Source of the DNA: Hymenobacter montanus
GTDB taxonomy: Bacteria; Bacteroidota; Bacteroidia; Cytophagales; Hymenobacteraceae
DNA length: 64,000 bases
Assembly: GCF_014699115.1 (NCBI RefSeq)
Contig: NZ_JACXAD010000023.1
Location: forward strand, 28,326 to 92,325
Direction of reading: 5' to 3'
The notes under the pieces were generated by a model, which was not told where the DNA came from, ran no database searches, and saw nothing but the letters and a program-made list of their open reading frames with translations. Shown here in pieces: positions 33,590 through 41,857 of the stretch. Numbering within the stretch: position 1 is the stretch's first letter; each line of letters begins with the position of its first letter. Made by a program: the position numbers and the translations under genes.

Positions 33590-34981
33590 ATGCTTGTACG
33601 TCTTTTTTTAGCTGGCCTGTGGGCCGGCCTGGGGTTGCTTTGCCCCAGCGCGGCGCTGGCGCAAACGCCGGCCGCGCCGCCCATGGTGGCTCTGCCGCCG
33701 GCCGCCCTCGGGTCCCTGAACCTGGAGCAGGCCCTCACCCTAGCTCGCCAGCAGCGCACCGACTTCCGCAACTACAGCGTGGACGAGCAACTGGCGGCTC
33801 AGCGTACCCGGCAGGAGCAGGCTGCCTTTCGGCCGCAGCTCAACGCCTCGGCCGACGTGCGAGCCAACACCCAGCGGCAGGTCATCGTGCTGCCGGGTTT
33901 CGCGCCCGGCGAGGGCGAGCGGGCGCTGCGCTCGGGCCAGCCCTACCAGCTCGGGGCCGGCGTCACGCTCACCCAGAAGCTCTACGACCCAACCCGCCGC
34001 CCCCTGCTGGCGCAGCGCCGCCTGGACGAGCAAGTGGCCGCCAATGCCACGGCTCAGGCTCGCATCGACCTGACCGAAACCGTGAGCAGCGCGTATTACG
34101 CGGCCTTGCTCTACCAGGCCAAGCTGGACTTCGCGGGCCAGGACGTGGCGCGGGCCGAGTCGGCCTACCGCGACGCGCAAACGCGCATGGCCCAGCAGCA
34201 GGCGCTGAAAACTGAGGTCAGCCAGGCCCGCTTCAACCTCGACAACGCCTGCCTGGCCCAGGAGCGCGCCGCCGCCGATCTGCGCACGGCGCAGGTGAAC
34301 CTGCTTAGCCAGCTCGGCGACCCGACGCCCGAGCGCACCCCCGTAAGCCTGGGTCAGAGCCTGGCGCAGCTCACCGGCGAGCTAACCGCGCCACCCGCCC
34401 CGGAGGGGGTTGATACCGTGGCCACCCGGCGTGTGGAGTACCGCGCCGAGCAGCTGCGGGAACAGTTGGCCCGGGCGGCGGAACAGCAGAACCGCCGCCG
34501 CTACCTGCCTTCGGCCGACCTGGTAGGCTACTTCGGCACCCAGGCTTTCCGGGAGCGGTTCGACTTCTATGACTTCAACCAGCGCTACTATGGCTACTCT
34601 TATGTAGCTCTGCAACTCAACCTGCCGCTGTTCGACGGCGGCAGCAAACGGGCCCAGATTCAGCAAAACCGCCTCACGGCCCAACGCAGCCGCAACGCCC
34701 AGACCAGCCTGCGCCGCACGGTGGCTTACGAGCTCACCGACGCCCGGACGCAACTCGACCTTTCGCGCCGCAACGCCGCCTTGCAGCAGCAAAACCTCGC
34801 CGTTGCCGAAGAGGCGCTAACGGTTGCGCAGGTGCGGCGGCGCAACGGCCTGGTGCTGGAACAGGAAGTGGTTACGGCCCGCACCACGCTGAGCCAAGCC
34901 CGCCGCGACTACCTGCAAGCCCTTAACGATTGGCTCGTGGACCGACTGGAGTACCAGCGTGTAACGGGCCAACTTAAATAA
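33590..34981 (+). CDS. TolC-type outer-membrane channel
   Basis: 463 residues from the ATG opening a signal peptide (MLVRLFLAGLWAGLGLLCPSAALAQ). The frame is open far upstream through the permease gene, but that part is an out-of-frame shadow. Two TolC repeats are seen: LNLEQALTLARQQRTDFRNYSVDEQLA with ETVSSAYYAALLYQAKLDFA, and YVALQLNLPLFDGGSKRAQIQQNRL with AYELTDARTQLDLSRRNAAL. It gives the exporter its exit duct. Confidence 0.93.
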   Translation: MLVRLFLAGLWAGLGLLCPSAALAQTPAAPPMVALPPAALGSLNLEQALTLARQQRTDFRNYSVDEQLAAQRTRQEQAAFRPQLNASADVRANTQRQVIVLPGFAPGEGERALRSGQPYQLGAGVTLTQKLYDPTRRPLLAQRRLDEQVAANATAQARIDLTETVSSAYYAALLYQAKLDFAGQDVARAESAYRDAQTRMAQQQALKTEVSQARFNLDNACLAQERAAADLRTAQVNLLSQLGDPTPERTPVSLGQSLAQLTGELTAPPAPEGVDTVATRRVEYRAEQLREQLARAAEQQNRRRYLPSADLVGYFGTQAFRERFDFYDFNQRYYGYSYVALQLNLPLFDGGSKRAQIQQNRLTAQRSRNAQTSLRRTVAYELTDARTQLDLSRRNAALQQQNLAVAEEALTVAQVRRRNGLVLEQEVVTARTTLSQARRDYLQALNDWLVDRLEYQRVTGQLK

Positions 34982-34989
34982 GCACCCTC

Positions 34990-35430
34990 ATGCTACACCA
35001 CTTGTTGTTCTATCTGTTGCCGCTCACCGACGGGCCGCTGTTCCTGGCTGCGCCACCCGCCCCGACAGTGCTCTCCATCCGCGTTACTGGCCTTAAGTCT
35101 GACCGGGGATGGTGCTGCCTGGCGCTGTACCAACGGGAAGAAGGCTTTCCGACCATGCCGCAACGGGCGTGGCGCATGCAGTTTGTACCCATCCGCAACC
35201 GCGAAGCCGTGTTGGACCTTTCTGATCTGCCCGCCGGGCGCTACGCTGTGGCCGCCTACCACGACGAGAACGGCAACCGCCGCATGGATACTAACCTGTT
35301 GGGCTTACCTAAGGAAGGATATGCTGCTTCCAACAACCCAAGGCCTAAGTTTGGACCACCCTCTTATGAGCAAGCCAGCTTTTATCTAGCCGCCGCGCCA
35401 CTCCGCCTGGAGTTGCATATGGTTTACTAG
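34990..35430 (+). CDS. DUF2141 exported protein
   Basis: 146 residues with an N-terminal hydrophobic segment that could be a signal peptide. The DUF2141 domain is clear: LSIRVTGLKSDRGWCCLALYQREEGFP, DLPAGRYAVAAYHDENGNRRMDTNLLGLPKEGYAASN and FGPPSYEQASFYL. It starts 8 bases after the TolC gene, so it probably belongs to the same operon. No function is established for the family. Confidence 0.85.
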   Translation: MLHHLLFYLLPLTDGPLFLAAPPAPTVLSIRVTGLKSDRGWCCLALYQREEGFPTMPQRAWRMQFVPIRNREAVLDLSDLPAGRYAVAAYHDENGNRRMDTNLLGLPKEGYAASNNPRPKFGPPSYEQASFYLAAAPLRLELHMVY

Positions 35431-35682
35431 CGTTACTCGAAGCTGCCAGTGTCCTGCCTGCATAGTAGACCTGGCCCAATGTCTTGCTCGTGCACAAGCC
35501 TAAGCGCAAGCCGCTGCTAGCAACCGCTTAATCGCGCACGGGTCAACAGCAGTTGCTTTCTCCTGGCAGAACACGGTTTGGCCAAGGGCCATCGGCGCCA
35601 TCGCTTGTCGGCTTACGGCGGTGAACTCAGTCTGTTTTCCTTTTTCTCGTTGGGGGCTTCCTCCAACCTAAAACGTCTCCCA

Positions 35683-35886
35683 ATGGTGGAAGTCCTTATT
35701 GTATTGCTCAGCCCCTTGTTGTTTCTACCCGCACTGACCGGATACATGGCGCGCGGTAATGGCCGTTCTTTCTGGCGCTGGTTTGCTATTGGCATTTGCC
35801 TCCCCTACGTGTCTTTAATCATTATCACAATCGTGGTGTACCGCGATCAACGCCGAGCCCAAAGGACCCCACCCAAGACCCTTTGA
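35683..35886 (+). CDS. Small membrane protein
   Basis: 67 residues with two membrane helices: VEVLIVLLSPLLFLPALTGYMA and WRWFAIGICLPYVSLIIITIVVY, separated by ARGNGRSF. The ATG at 35683 was preferred because the in-frame extension upstream is unlike a protein. Plausible but unrecognised. A ~250-base gap without genes precedes it. Confidence 0.5.
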   Translation: MVEVLIVLLSPLLFLPALTGYMARGNGRSFWRWFAIGICLPYVSLIIITIVVYRDQRRAQRTPPKTL

Positions 35887-36187
35887 TAGGCTTAGCCGGC
35901 CTGAATTCGTGGAGCAATACACTTTTTCAGCTCCCGAACTGCAAAGCTTGCTGCTTAACGGGGCAACAACAATGCTGGCCTTTTTGGTACAAAGGTTAAA
36001 TGAGCCGTCGGGAACCAGTCGTAATAAAGTGCTGCCTGGTTCGCCCACCCAACTGCGACGCTTGGTTAGGGCCAAGAACGTACACCTTGCCGGCCCCGCC
36101 AATCGATGGTGGTTGGGTAGGCGAGACCGGGGCCAGAAAGTGGGCCAATGGCGTATCTTACTGGCTCAACCTTGTTGACCCGCTTGT
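35887..36187. other. Gene-poor 300-base stretch
   Basis: A GTG-started frame from 35909 (EQYTFSAPELQSLLLNGATTMLAFL...) exists, but it turns into unlikely residues after ~35 codons. It may be the front of a broken small DNA-binding gene. Nothing else is seen. Confidence 0.4.
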
Positions 36188-36523
36188 ATGCATCTCGGCT
36201 ACGCCCGCGGCTCGGCCAAAGATCAACACCTCGATACCCAACTGAAACAGCTCAAGGCCTCCGGCGTCGACCGCTTGCATCAGGAAAAAATCAGCGGCAC
36301 CACCACGCCGCAGCCGGTGCTCACCGAGTTGCTGGCCAACGTGCGCGCCGGCGACGCGGTGACCGTGGCCCACTTAAGCTGGCTAGGCCGCAGCAGCGCC
36401 CACATCATGCAGATGGGGGCCGACCTGTCCGCCCACCAGATGCGCTCCGTCGCCCTGGACACATGGTCAACCTGTAGACATATAACTTTACTTTGGGACG
36501 AATTTTTTAACAAAGGCCAATAA
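36188..36523 (+). pseudogene. Truncated serine recombinase (resolvase N-terminus)
   Basis: 111 codons. The first ~95 match the resolvase catalytic domain: HLGYARGSAKDQHLDTQLKQLKASG (Ser ~9 in place) and VAHLSWLGRSSAHIMQMGADL. The protein then leaves the family (DTWSTCRHITLLWDEFF), losing the long E helix and the helix-turn-helix. It must be inactive. The break lies right before the dgkA promoter area, so a deletion probably fused the two. Confidence 0.8.
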
Positions 36524-36530
36524 TCCGTAC

Positions 36531-36941
36531 ATGGCGCAGCTTACAGAACCCGCCTCAGCGGCCCCCCGGCAGCCCGCCGGGCTCTGGCGCCGCCGCGTGG
36601 CCAGCTTCGGCCACGCCGTGCGCGGGGTGGCGGCCGCCCTGCGCTCGGAGGTGCACCTGCGCTTCCACGCGGCAGCGACGGTCGTGGTTATTGGGCTGGG
36701 GTTTCACTACGGCATCACCCGCCTGGAATGGGCCCTGGTGGCTTTAGCGGTGGCCGGCGTCTGGACGGCTGAACTCGTGAACACCGCCATTGAGGCGCTA
36801 ACGGACCTGGCCTCGCCGGCTTACCACCCCCTGGCCGGCAAGGCCAAGGACGTGGCCGCGGGCGCCGTGCTACTGGCCGCGCTAGGCGCCCTGGTGGTGG
36901 GAGTACTGGTGTTCGGGCCTCACCTTCTTCCGGAGCAGTGA
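36531..36941 (+). CDS. dgkA: Diacylglycerol/undecaprenol kinase family protein
   Basis: 136 residues. Three membrane helices (about 42-62, 64-84 and 110-130) and the family signature VWTAELVNTAIEALTDL (~83-99; Glu and Asn near the active site). It phosphorylates a membrane lipid alcohol using ATP, in Bacteroidota probably undecaprenol or diacylglycerol. An N-terminal ~25-residue soluble part (AAPRQPAGLWRRRVASFGHAVRG) is normal for this type. Confidence 0.92.
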   Translation: MAQLTEPASAAPRQPAGLWRRRVASFGHAVRGVAAALRSEVHLRFHAAATVVVIGLGFHYGITRLEWALVALAVAGVWTAELVNTAIEALTDLASPAYHPLAGKAKDVAAGAVLLAALGALVVGVLVFGPHLLPEQ

Positions 36942-37047
36942 TAGCTGGCCAACGAGCGAGGAATATCGTGAAACACCAACTCATGGGGTAAGCTGGGCGT
37001 AAGCACACCTATTGGCAGCCGTAGGCTGCTTAAATGCTAACCGCTCA

Positions 37048-37518
37048 ATGAACTCCACGCGCCTGCTTCCCTTCGCTGTTTCTCTCGTACTCGCCACGGC
37101 CTGCGCCCACCAGCAGGTGAGCGTGACCACGCCCACCACGCCGCCCCCAACCGGCCAGGTAAGCGGCCCTAGCACGCCCGCCCCCACTAGCGCCAACACC
37201 GTGAACCCCGTGCCCCTTCCCTCAGTGGCTGAGTCGGACACGGCCGCTCGCCCACCGTGGCTGAAAGCCCGCATCGCCGCCGTATTGGCCGAGCGTAAGC
37301 GCAACCCCATCACCCGCATTCTTTGCTACACTTACGGTGGCCAGACGGTGTATTACGAGTCGGCCGCGTGCTGCGACCAGCCTTCTAACGTCTTCGATAC
37401 CAAAGGCCGGCTGGTTTGCCAACCCGACGGCGGCATCACCGGCAAAGGAGACGGCAAATGCCCGGACTTCGACAAAAAGAAAACCAACGAGAAGCTAGTC
37501 TGGCAAGATCCTCGGTAG
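37048..37518 (+). CDS. Lipoprotein, Cys-rich C-terminus
   Basis: 156 residues from the ATG MNSTRLLPFAVSLVLATAC, giving a lipobox Cys at ~19. A Thr/Pro-rich spacer (residues 25-70) leads to a small domain with four Cys (RILCYTYGGQTVYYESAACCDQ, then LVCQPDGGITGKGDGKCPD). The spacing suggests two disulfides. I recognise the type from Bacteroidota genomes but not a function. Confidence 0.7.
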   Translation: MNSTRLLPFAVSLVLATACAHQQVSVTTPTTPPPTGQVSGPSTPAPTSANTVNPVPLPSVAESDTAARPPWLKARIAAVLAERKRNPITRILCYTYGGQTVYYESAACCDQPSNVFDTKGRLVCQPDGGITGKGDGKCPDFDKKKTNEKLVWQDPR

Positions 37519-37607
37519 CACGAAGCGGGCGGAATGAGCATTAGGCCATCAGGCAACTCTCCTCTGATCTCCGTTTCTTGTTCTCGATTCCTCTATTCTT
37601 TAAAAAC

Positions 37608-38096
37608 ATGAATACCCTCGAAAAACTCGGCGCCTTCAACGTGTGGGCCAACACCACCGTGCTTCAGCGCCTCGACGAGATTACGGCCACGGGCGCGCCG
37701 ATTCCGGCCGTCGCCCTCCGCCTCTTCAGCCACGTGCTCAACGCCCAGGCCATCTGGATTGCGCGGATCAGCGGCACGACCAGCCCGGTCAAGGTGTGGC
37801 AGGAGCACGACCTGGCCGGCTGCCACGCCCTGCACGAGCAAACGTCCGAGCCCCTGCACCAGCTCATGGTACAAGCCGACGAAACGGAGTTGCAGCGTCT
37901 GATTTCTTACACCAATTCGCTGGGCGCCAGCTATGAGAGCCTGGTGCACGACATCCTCACCCACGCCGTTGTCCACGCCAGCTACCACCGTGCCCAGGTG
38001 GCCACCCGCCTGCGCGAGCACGGCTTCGAGCCCGTCAACTCTGATTTCATTACCTACTGCCGCGAATTATCCGCCGCCACGACGCCCAGCCTGTAG
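37608..38096 (+). CDS. DinB family metal-binding protein
   Basis: 162 residues from MNTLEKLGAFNVWANTTVL. The three His positions of DinB folds are visible: LFSHVLNAQAIWIARIS (~38), DILTHAVVHASYHRAQVATRLREHG (~125-140). Likely a divalent-metal protein, possibly a thiol-transferase-like enzyme; substrate unknown. Its downstream terminator region was split by the transposon at 38139. Confidence 0.88.
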   Translation: MNTLEKLGAFNVWANTTVLQRLDEITATGAPIPAVALRLFSHVLNAQAIWIARISGTTSPVKVWQEHDLAGCHALHEQTSEPLHQLMVQADETELQRLISYTNSLGASYESLVHDILTHAVVHASYHRAQVATRLREHGFEPVNSDFITYCRELSAATTPSL

Positions 38097-38129
38097 GGGA
38101 TCTCAGCTCTCTCCATCCCGAAAACCCGG

Positions 38130-38138
38130 CCGGGCCGG
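38130..38138. repeat. Left 9-bp target-site duplication
   Basis: CCGGGCCGG directly outside the left transposon end, repeated in the same orientation at 41767-41775. Nine bases is the duplication length of Tn5/IS50-type elements. Confidence 0.85.
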
Positions 38139-38159
38139 CTTATCCTTACCCAAATCTCA
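38139..38159. repeat. Left terminal inverted repeat
   Basis: 21 bases, perfect complement of 41746-41766; begins CTTATCCTTACC. Confidence 0.9.
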
Positions 38160-38205
38160 GGAGCAAGTACCAGCTAGATAATGGCGCTTGCTTCTGAGAT
38201 TTTGC
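38152..38205. terminator. Hairpin inside the left transposon end
   Basis: AAATCTCAGGAGCAAG and CTTGCTTCTGAGATTT pair with one mismatch across a ~20-base loop, followed by TTG. Such inner hairpins can stop transcription entering an element from outside. Confidence 0.55.
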
Positions 38206-38216
38206 CTTAGGAAAGC

Positions 38217-38520
38217 ATGCGTGTTTCTCAGCAGTTTTGCGACGCCCAACAGTGGGCCGACGCACAGTTTGGTAGCGTGCAGTTCGGCGATGTGCGCCGC
38301 CGCGTTTGCACGCTGGTAGCTGGCTGAGCGCGCCAGCCGGGAGCAAGTATTCCGCAGTTGAGCGTGGGGGTAGCTTATGCCAGTAAGGCCGCTTACCACT
38401 TGTTAAGTCAGCCTGGGGTGACGCCTGACGTGCTACAGGCGCCTCATCGGCGAGGCGTTCTTAAGCAAATGCAGCAGTCGGGCACCTATTTGCTGATTGA
38501 GGACACGACTCAACTGCGTT
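38217..38520 (+). pseudogene. Tn5-type transposase, N-terminal fragment
   Basis: Reads MRVSQQFCDAQQWADAQFGS, then VQFGDVRRRVCTLVAG, an in-frame TGA, then ARQPGASIPQLSVG and so on to LLIEDTTQLRW, where the nested IS starts. This is the DNA-binding domain and the region of the first catalytic Asp (D of EDTTQL, like Asp97 of Tn5). The internal stop alone would inactivate it. Confidence 0.85.
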
Positions 38521-38578
38521 GGTGTATAGTCCCAGGGTGTGGTGGTGTACCTTTTGACGTCACTTTTCGCACCGCCCT

Positions 38579-39043
38579 ATGGGACAAGTACTCCACGGCT
38601 GCGCCCGCACAACGCAGGCAATACGGCGCGCTATCCAGCACAGTCAGGAAAGCCTACAACGCGTAGCGCAGCGCCACGGCATCAACCCCAAGACCGTAGC
38701 CAAGTGGCGCAAGCGCCCCGGCACGCAGGACGCGGCGATGGGCCCGAAGCCCGCCTCGACAGTGCTCAGCCCGGAAGAGGAAGCGGCGGCCGTCGCCTTC
38801 GGCCAGCACACGCAGCGGCCGCTCGACGATTGCTTGTACGCGCTGCAGGCCAGCATTCCGCGGCTGACCCGTTCGGCCCTGCACCGACTGTTCCAGCGCC
38901 ACGGCATCAGCCGCTTGCCTCTGGCCGAGGACGGCCAAAGCCCGGCTAAAAAGAAGGTCAAGCACTACCCCATCGGGTACTTGCACGTGGACTTCGCCGA
39001 GGTGCGCACCGAGCAGGGCAAGGTGTACCGCCCAAATGCTTGA
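38579..39043 (+). CDS. IS481-type transposase, N-terminal reading frame
   Basis: 154 codons. A helix-turn-helix segment (SLQRVAQRHGINPKTVAKWRKR, ~28-49), a linker (LSPEEEAAAVAFGQHTQRPLDDCLYALQ), a second helix unit (LTRSALHRLFQRHGISRLP) and the start of the catalytic core (GYLHVDFAEVRTEQGKVY, first Asp). It stops with RPNA and TGA, where the intact family continues straight into FVAIDRTSKVAF. The next frame starts at a TTG overlapping this stop by 4 bases. Either a frameshift mutation or two coupled frames; the first is more likely. Confidence 0.8.
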   Translation: MGQVLHGCARTTQAIRRAIQHSQESLQRVAQRHGINPKTVAKWRKRPGTQDAAMGPKPASTVLSPEEEAAAVAFGQHTQRPLDDCLYALQASIPRLTRSALHRLFQRHGISRLPLAEDGQSPAKKKVKHYPIGYLHVDFAEVRTEQGKVYRPNA

Positions 39044-39540
39044 AACGCATTTTCGTGGCCATCGACCGCACCAGCAAGGTCGCGTTTGCCGAGTTGCACC
39101 CGCGCGCCACGCGCATGATAGCCGCCGAGTTCCTGCGCCGGGTGCTCCAGGCCTTGCCCTACAAAGTGCACACGGTGCTCACCGATAATGGCGTGCAGTT
39201 CACCTTGCAGGCGCACCAGTGGTTTCCTGGCGGGCACCGCTTCGGCCGCGTCTGCCGCGAGTTTGGTGTGGAACACCGCCTGACCAAGCCAGCCCACCCC
39301 TGGACCAACGGCCAGGTCGAGCGCCTGAACCGCCCGCTGAAAGAAGCCACCGTGTTGCGCTACCACTACCAGACAACCGAGCAGCTCAACGAGCACCTGC
39401 AAGCCTTTCTGCTGGCCTACAACCACGCCAAACGGCTCAAGACCTTGCGCGGCCTCACCCCGCACGAATTCGTCTGCGCCCAACACCAGCAAAACCCAGC
39501 TATCTTCACCCAGGACAGGACCCGACCCACCTCACCCTAG
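39040..39540 (+). CDS. IS481-type transposase, C-terminal reading frame
   Basis: 166 codons with the rest of the rve integrase core: FVAIDRTSKVAFAEL, second catalytic Asp in HTVLTDNGVQF, and the catalytic Glu region HPWTNGQVERLNRPLKEATV, followed by AFLLAYNHAKRLKTLRGLTPHEFV. The stop lies inside the right inverted repeat. With the split from the first frame, the enzyme is probably not made unless ribosomes shift or re-initiate. Confidence 0.8.
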   Translation: MKRIFVAIDRTSKVAFAELHPRATRMIAAEFLRRVLQALPYKVHTVLTDNGVQFTLQAHQWFPGGHRFGRVCREFGVEHRLTKPAHPWTNGQVERLNRPLKEATVLRYHYQTTEQLNEHLQAFLLAYNHAKRLKTLRGLTPHEFVCAQHQQNPAIFTQDRTRPTSP

Positions 39541-39550
39541 GACTATACAC

Positions 39551-40534
39551 CTAGGGCTACTCGATCAGCAGTACTATGTGCGCCAGCCAGTGCCAGAGGG
39601 GGAACAAGGACTTTCGCGCAGTCGTAGTTGGATTCGCCAAGGCCGGGTACGCGAATCTAGGTTATGGACTCAGAGCCTATGTCATGTATCCTCCCCACCA
39701 CCGGATAGTCGCTGGGTCGTAGTCGCGGATCGGGGGGCAGACATATACGAACACTTGCTTGCTTGCCAAGAACGTGGGCTGGGCTTTGTGGTGCGCGCTT
39801 GTCAAGACCGAGGCTTAGTGGGCACTCGCCAGCAGTTATTCAGCGTCGCCCGCAGCCAACCCGTTGCAGGTCAATTTTGCTTAACGATTCGCTCTAGTCC
39901 GACTCGCTCTGCACGTCGAACTACGTTAGCCGTCAGCTTCAGCCCGCCCCTAGCATTACGCGCCCCGCAACGCCCAGGAACTAATGCCGGCAAGGGGCAA
40001 TCAGTAACTGTCAGCGTGGTCCGGGTATGGGAGCCCGGCAGCCAATTGGAGTGGTTGCTGCTCTGCAACGAAGCGGTGAGCAGCTTTGCGCAAGCACGAG
40101 AGCGTGCCTGGCAGTATGCTACACGTTGGCTCATTGAGGACTTTCATAAAGCACTAAAAACGGGCTTGGGAGCTGAGCGACTGCAACTGCACACAGGGCA
40201 TCGGCTATTTGCGGCGGTAGCGCTACTTAGCGTGGTCGACTTCGCGCTAGTGGACTTACGTGAGCAAAGCCGTCAGCAATCGGAGGCACCAATTGAGCAG
40301 ATTGGTTGGCCTTCCCTATATCTACATGTGCTTAGTCACTACCAACAACAGCCTATCAATACCGTAGGCCAAGCATATGATGCTTTAGCCAAATTAGGAG
40401 GCCATTTAGGACGCTCCAAAGATGCCCCCCCAGGATGGCAAACTTTGTGGCGGGGCTTATTGCACTTGCGCCACTTAATAGTGGGGTGGCGCTTGGCGAT
40501 TCGTTCAACTATATCCTCTAGCCGGCAGAAATGA
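39551..40534 (+). pseudogene. Tn5-type transposase, C-terminal fragment
   Basis: Continues the host transposase: LGLLDQQYYVRQPVPEGEQG, the second catalytic Asp in WVVVADRGADIYEHL, and the Glu-bearing YREK-type motif TRWLIEDFHKALKTG, then a C-terminal dimerisation-like part ending IRSTISSSRQK. The gap between EDTTQLRW and LGLLDQQ is ~35 residues shorter than in Tn5-type proteins. Confidence 0.85.
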
Positions 40535-40623
40535 GCTTACAGGAAGGAGTTTCGTCTATCGCACAGTGAGTCATTATCTTGCAGCTATCTTGTTCGACCC
40601 TACTCTTATCTCCCTTACGCATC

Positions 40624-41634
40624 ATGCGCGCTCTTTTCCTGTCTCTTTGCTTTATCCTAGCTGCGGCTGCCTCCGTATCTGGCCAAGCCAATTTTCTGTC
40701 TCAAATTGCAATTTACAAGTTACAAGATAAGCAGTTAGGGACGATTGAGATTGGCGTGCTTAATAAAGATATAACAAAGAAAAAGCCACTGTTATTGGTA
40801 TTAGGGGGCTCAGGATTGGAACCTACTTTCAAATTTAATAAGCAGGATGGTCGCGTCTATTGGACGGGATTCTATGGCTTTTCCAACTATCAGGATCGTT
40901 ACCATATCGTTTATCTAAACAAAGCCGGTATTCCTCTCTATGATACGGTGCAGAGCCAGCGAACTGTTTACAAGTATGGCGCAGTGGCGAAAGCCAACAA
41001 CACGTTGGACTGGCGTGCGGAGAGCGCGTCCAAAGCTATTAATTTCTTAGTGAAGAAGTTGCCCGTAGAAGCAGGGCAGGTGTATGTAGTAGGGCATTCC
41101 CAAGGAGGCCAAGTTGCGCCGAAAGTAGCGGTCTTAAATCGTCGTGTAAAGAAGGTAGTGATGATGTCGAGCAACACCCTTGATCACCTCTATGACCGGA
41201 TTCTACTGGCCCGATTAAAAGCGCAAAATCTGGAGATGAGTTATCAAGAAAGTCAGCACGTAGTAGATAGCCTGCTTCAGGTACAACGAGCGATTTACAC
41301 TCACCCAGCCGATACAACGCGTACATTCTGGGAAGACACTTACAAAAAATGGTATAGCTACTCTAAGGAAACACCGCTAGAGAATATGTTGCGGTTGCAA
41401 ATTCCCATTTTACTTATCGCGGGTGGCCGCGATGTGGAGGGTTCTTACATTGCTAATACAGATTACGCTGCCTTGGAATTCATTCGCAAAGGCAAAACCA
41501 ACCTGACTTACAAGGTTTATCCCACCTACGACCACATTTATATGGAAACTACGCGTAGACTTGGTGAAGAGGTTGGGTTAGGGATGAAAGCCAATATAGT
41601 AATAGCAGATGTGATGTCTTGGCTGGCACAGTGA
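40624..41634 (+). CDS. Secreted alpha/beta hydrolase, transposon cargo
   Basis: 336 residues with a signal peptide (MRALFLSLCFILAAAASVSGQ). The serine-hydrolase triad is visible: Ser159 in VVGHSQGGQ, Asp in LLIAGGRDVEG (~281) and His in YPTYDHIYMET (~318). LLLVLGGSG (~57-65) gives the oxyanion-hole region. It could be an esterase, lipase or peptidase; substrate unknown. Codons are much richer in A/T than in the flanking chromosome (many Lys AAA, Leu TTA), as in the transposase around it. It lies within the transposon ends, so it moved with them. Confidence 0.85.
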   Translation: MRALFLSLCFILAAAASVSGQANFLSQIAIYKLQDKQLGTIEIGVLNKDITKKKPLLLVLGGSGLEPTFKFNKQDGRVYWTGFYGFSNYQDRYHIVYLNKAGIPLYDTVQSQRTVYKYGAVAKANNTLDWRAESASKAINFLVKKLPVEAGQVYVVGHSQGGQVAPKVAVLNRRVKKVVMMSSNTLDHLYDRILLARLKAQNLEMSYQESQHVVDSLLQVQRAIYTHPADTTRTFWEDTYKKWYSYSKETPLENMLRLQIPILLIAGGRDVEGSYIANTDYAALEFIRKGKTNLTYKVYPTYDHIYMETTRRLGEEVGLGMKANIVIADVMSWLAQ

Positions 41635-41713
41635 GTCGCACAGCCAAATGTCGCCGCATAGACTCAGCAGAAAATCTTTAATTCCGACTAGCGTGTGAAA
41701 AAGATACTGACGA

Positions 41714-41745
41714 AAAAAGCGTCAGCTTTTTGGCCGACGCTTTTG
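41714..41745 (+). terminator. Terminator inside the right transposon end
   Basis: AAAAGCGTC and GACGCTTTT form the stem around AGCTTTTTGGCC; lies just inside the right inverted repeat. Confidence 0.65.
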
Positions 41746-41766
41746 TGAGATTTGGGTAAGGATAAG
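41746..41766. repeat. Right terminal inverted repeat
   Basis: 21 bases, perfect complement of 38139-38159. Confidence 0.9.
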
Positions 41767-41775
41767 CCGGGCCGG
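41767..41775. repeat. Right 9-bp target-site duplication
   Basis: CCGGGCCGG, identical and in the same orientation as 38130-38138. Confidence 0.85.
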
Positions 41776-41857
41776 CAGGATTTTTTAGGGATAGTTCCCC
41801 GGAAATATCTGGTCTTGTCTGGTCCTCCCTTGTTCGATTCTGACTAGCTTGCCCATC

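Larger units (their letters stand above)
38521..39551 (+). mobile_element. IS481-type element nested in the transposon
   Basis: 1,031 bases with 25-base terminal inverted repeats (23 of 25 match; outer ends GGTGTATAGTCC) at 38521-38545 and 39527-39551. It interrupts the Tn5-type transposase gene. No target duplication is visible, and comparison with Tn5-type proteins suggests that about 35 codons of the host gene are missing at the junction, so a deletion went with or followed insertion. Confidence 0.8.
38139..41766 (+). mobile_element. Tn5-like (IS4 family) transposon with cargo and nested IS
   Basis: A 3,628-base element bounded by perfect 21-base inverted repeats (38139-38159 and 41746-41766; outer ends CTTATCC...) and flanked by the 9-base direct repeat CCGGGCCGG. 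It holds, left to right, a hairpin near the left end, the front of a Tn5-type transposase, a nested IS481-type element, the rest of the transposase, a secreted alpha/beta hydrolase gene, and a terminator near the right end. It landed in the GC-rich stem of the terminator region after the DinB gene. Its transposase is broken, so it can no longer move by itself. Confidence 0.85.

Noticed and set aside
40535..40623. A right end of the Tn5-type element directly after its transposase, leaving the hydrolase outside
   Set aside because: No copy of the 21-base end is found there; the matching end with the target duplication lies at 41746-41775.
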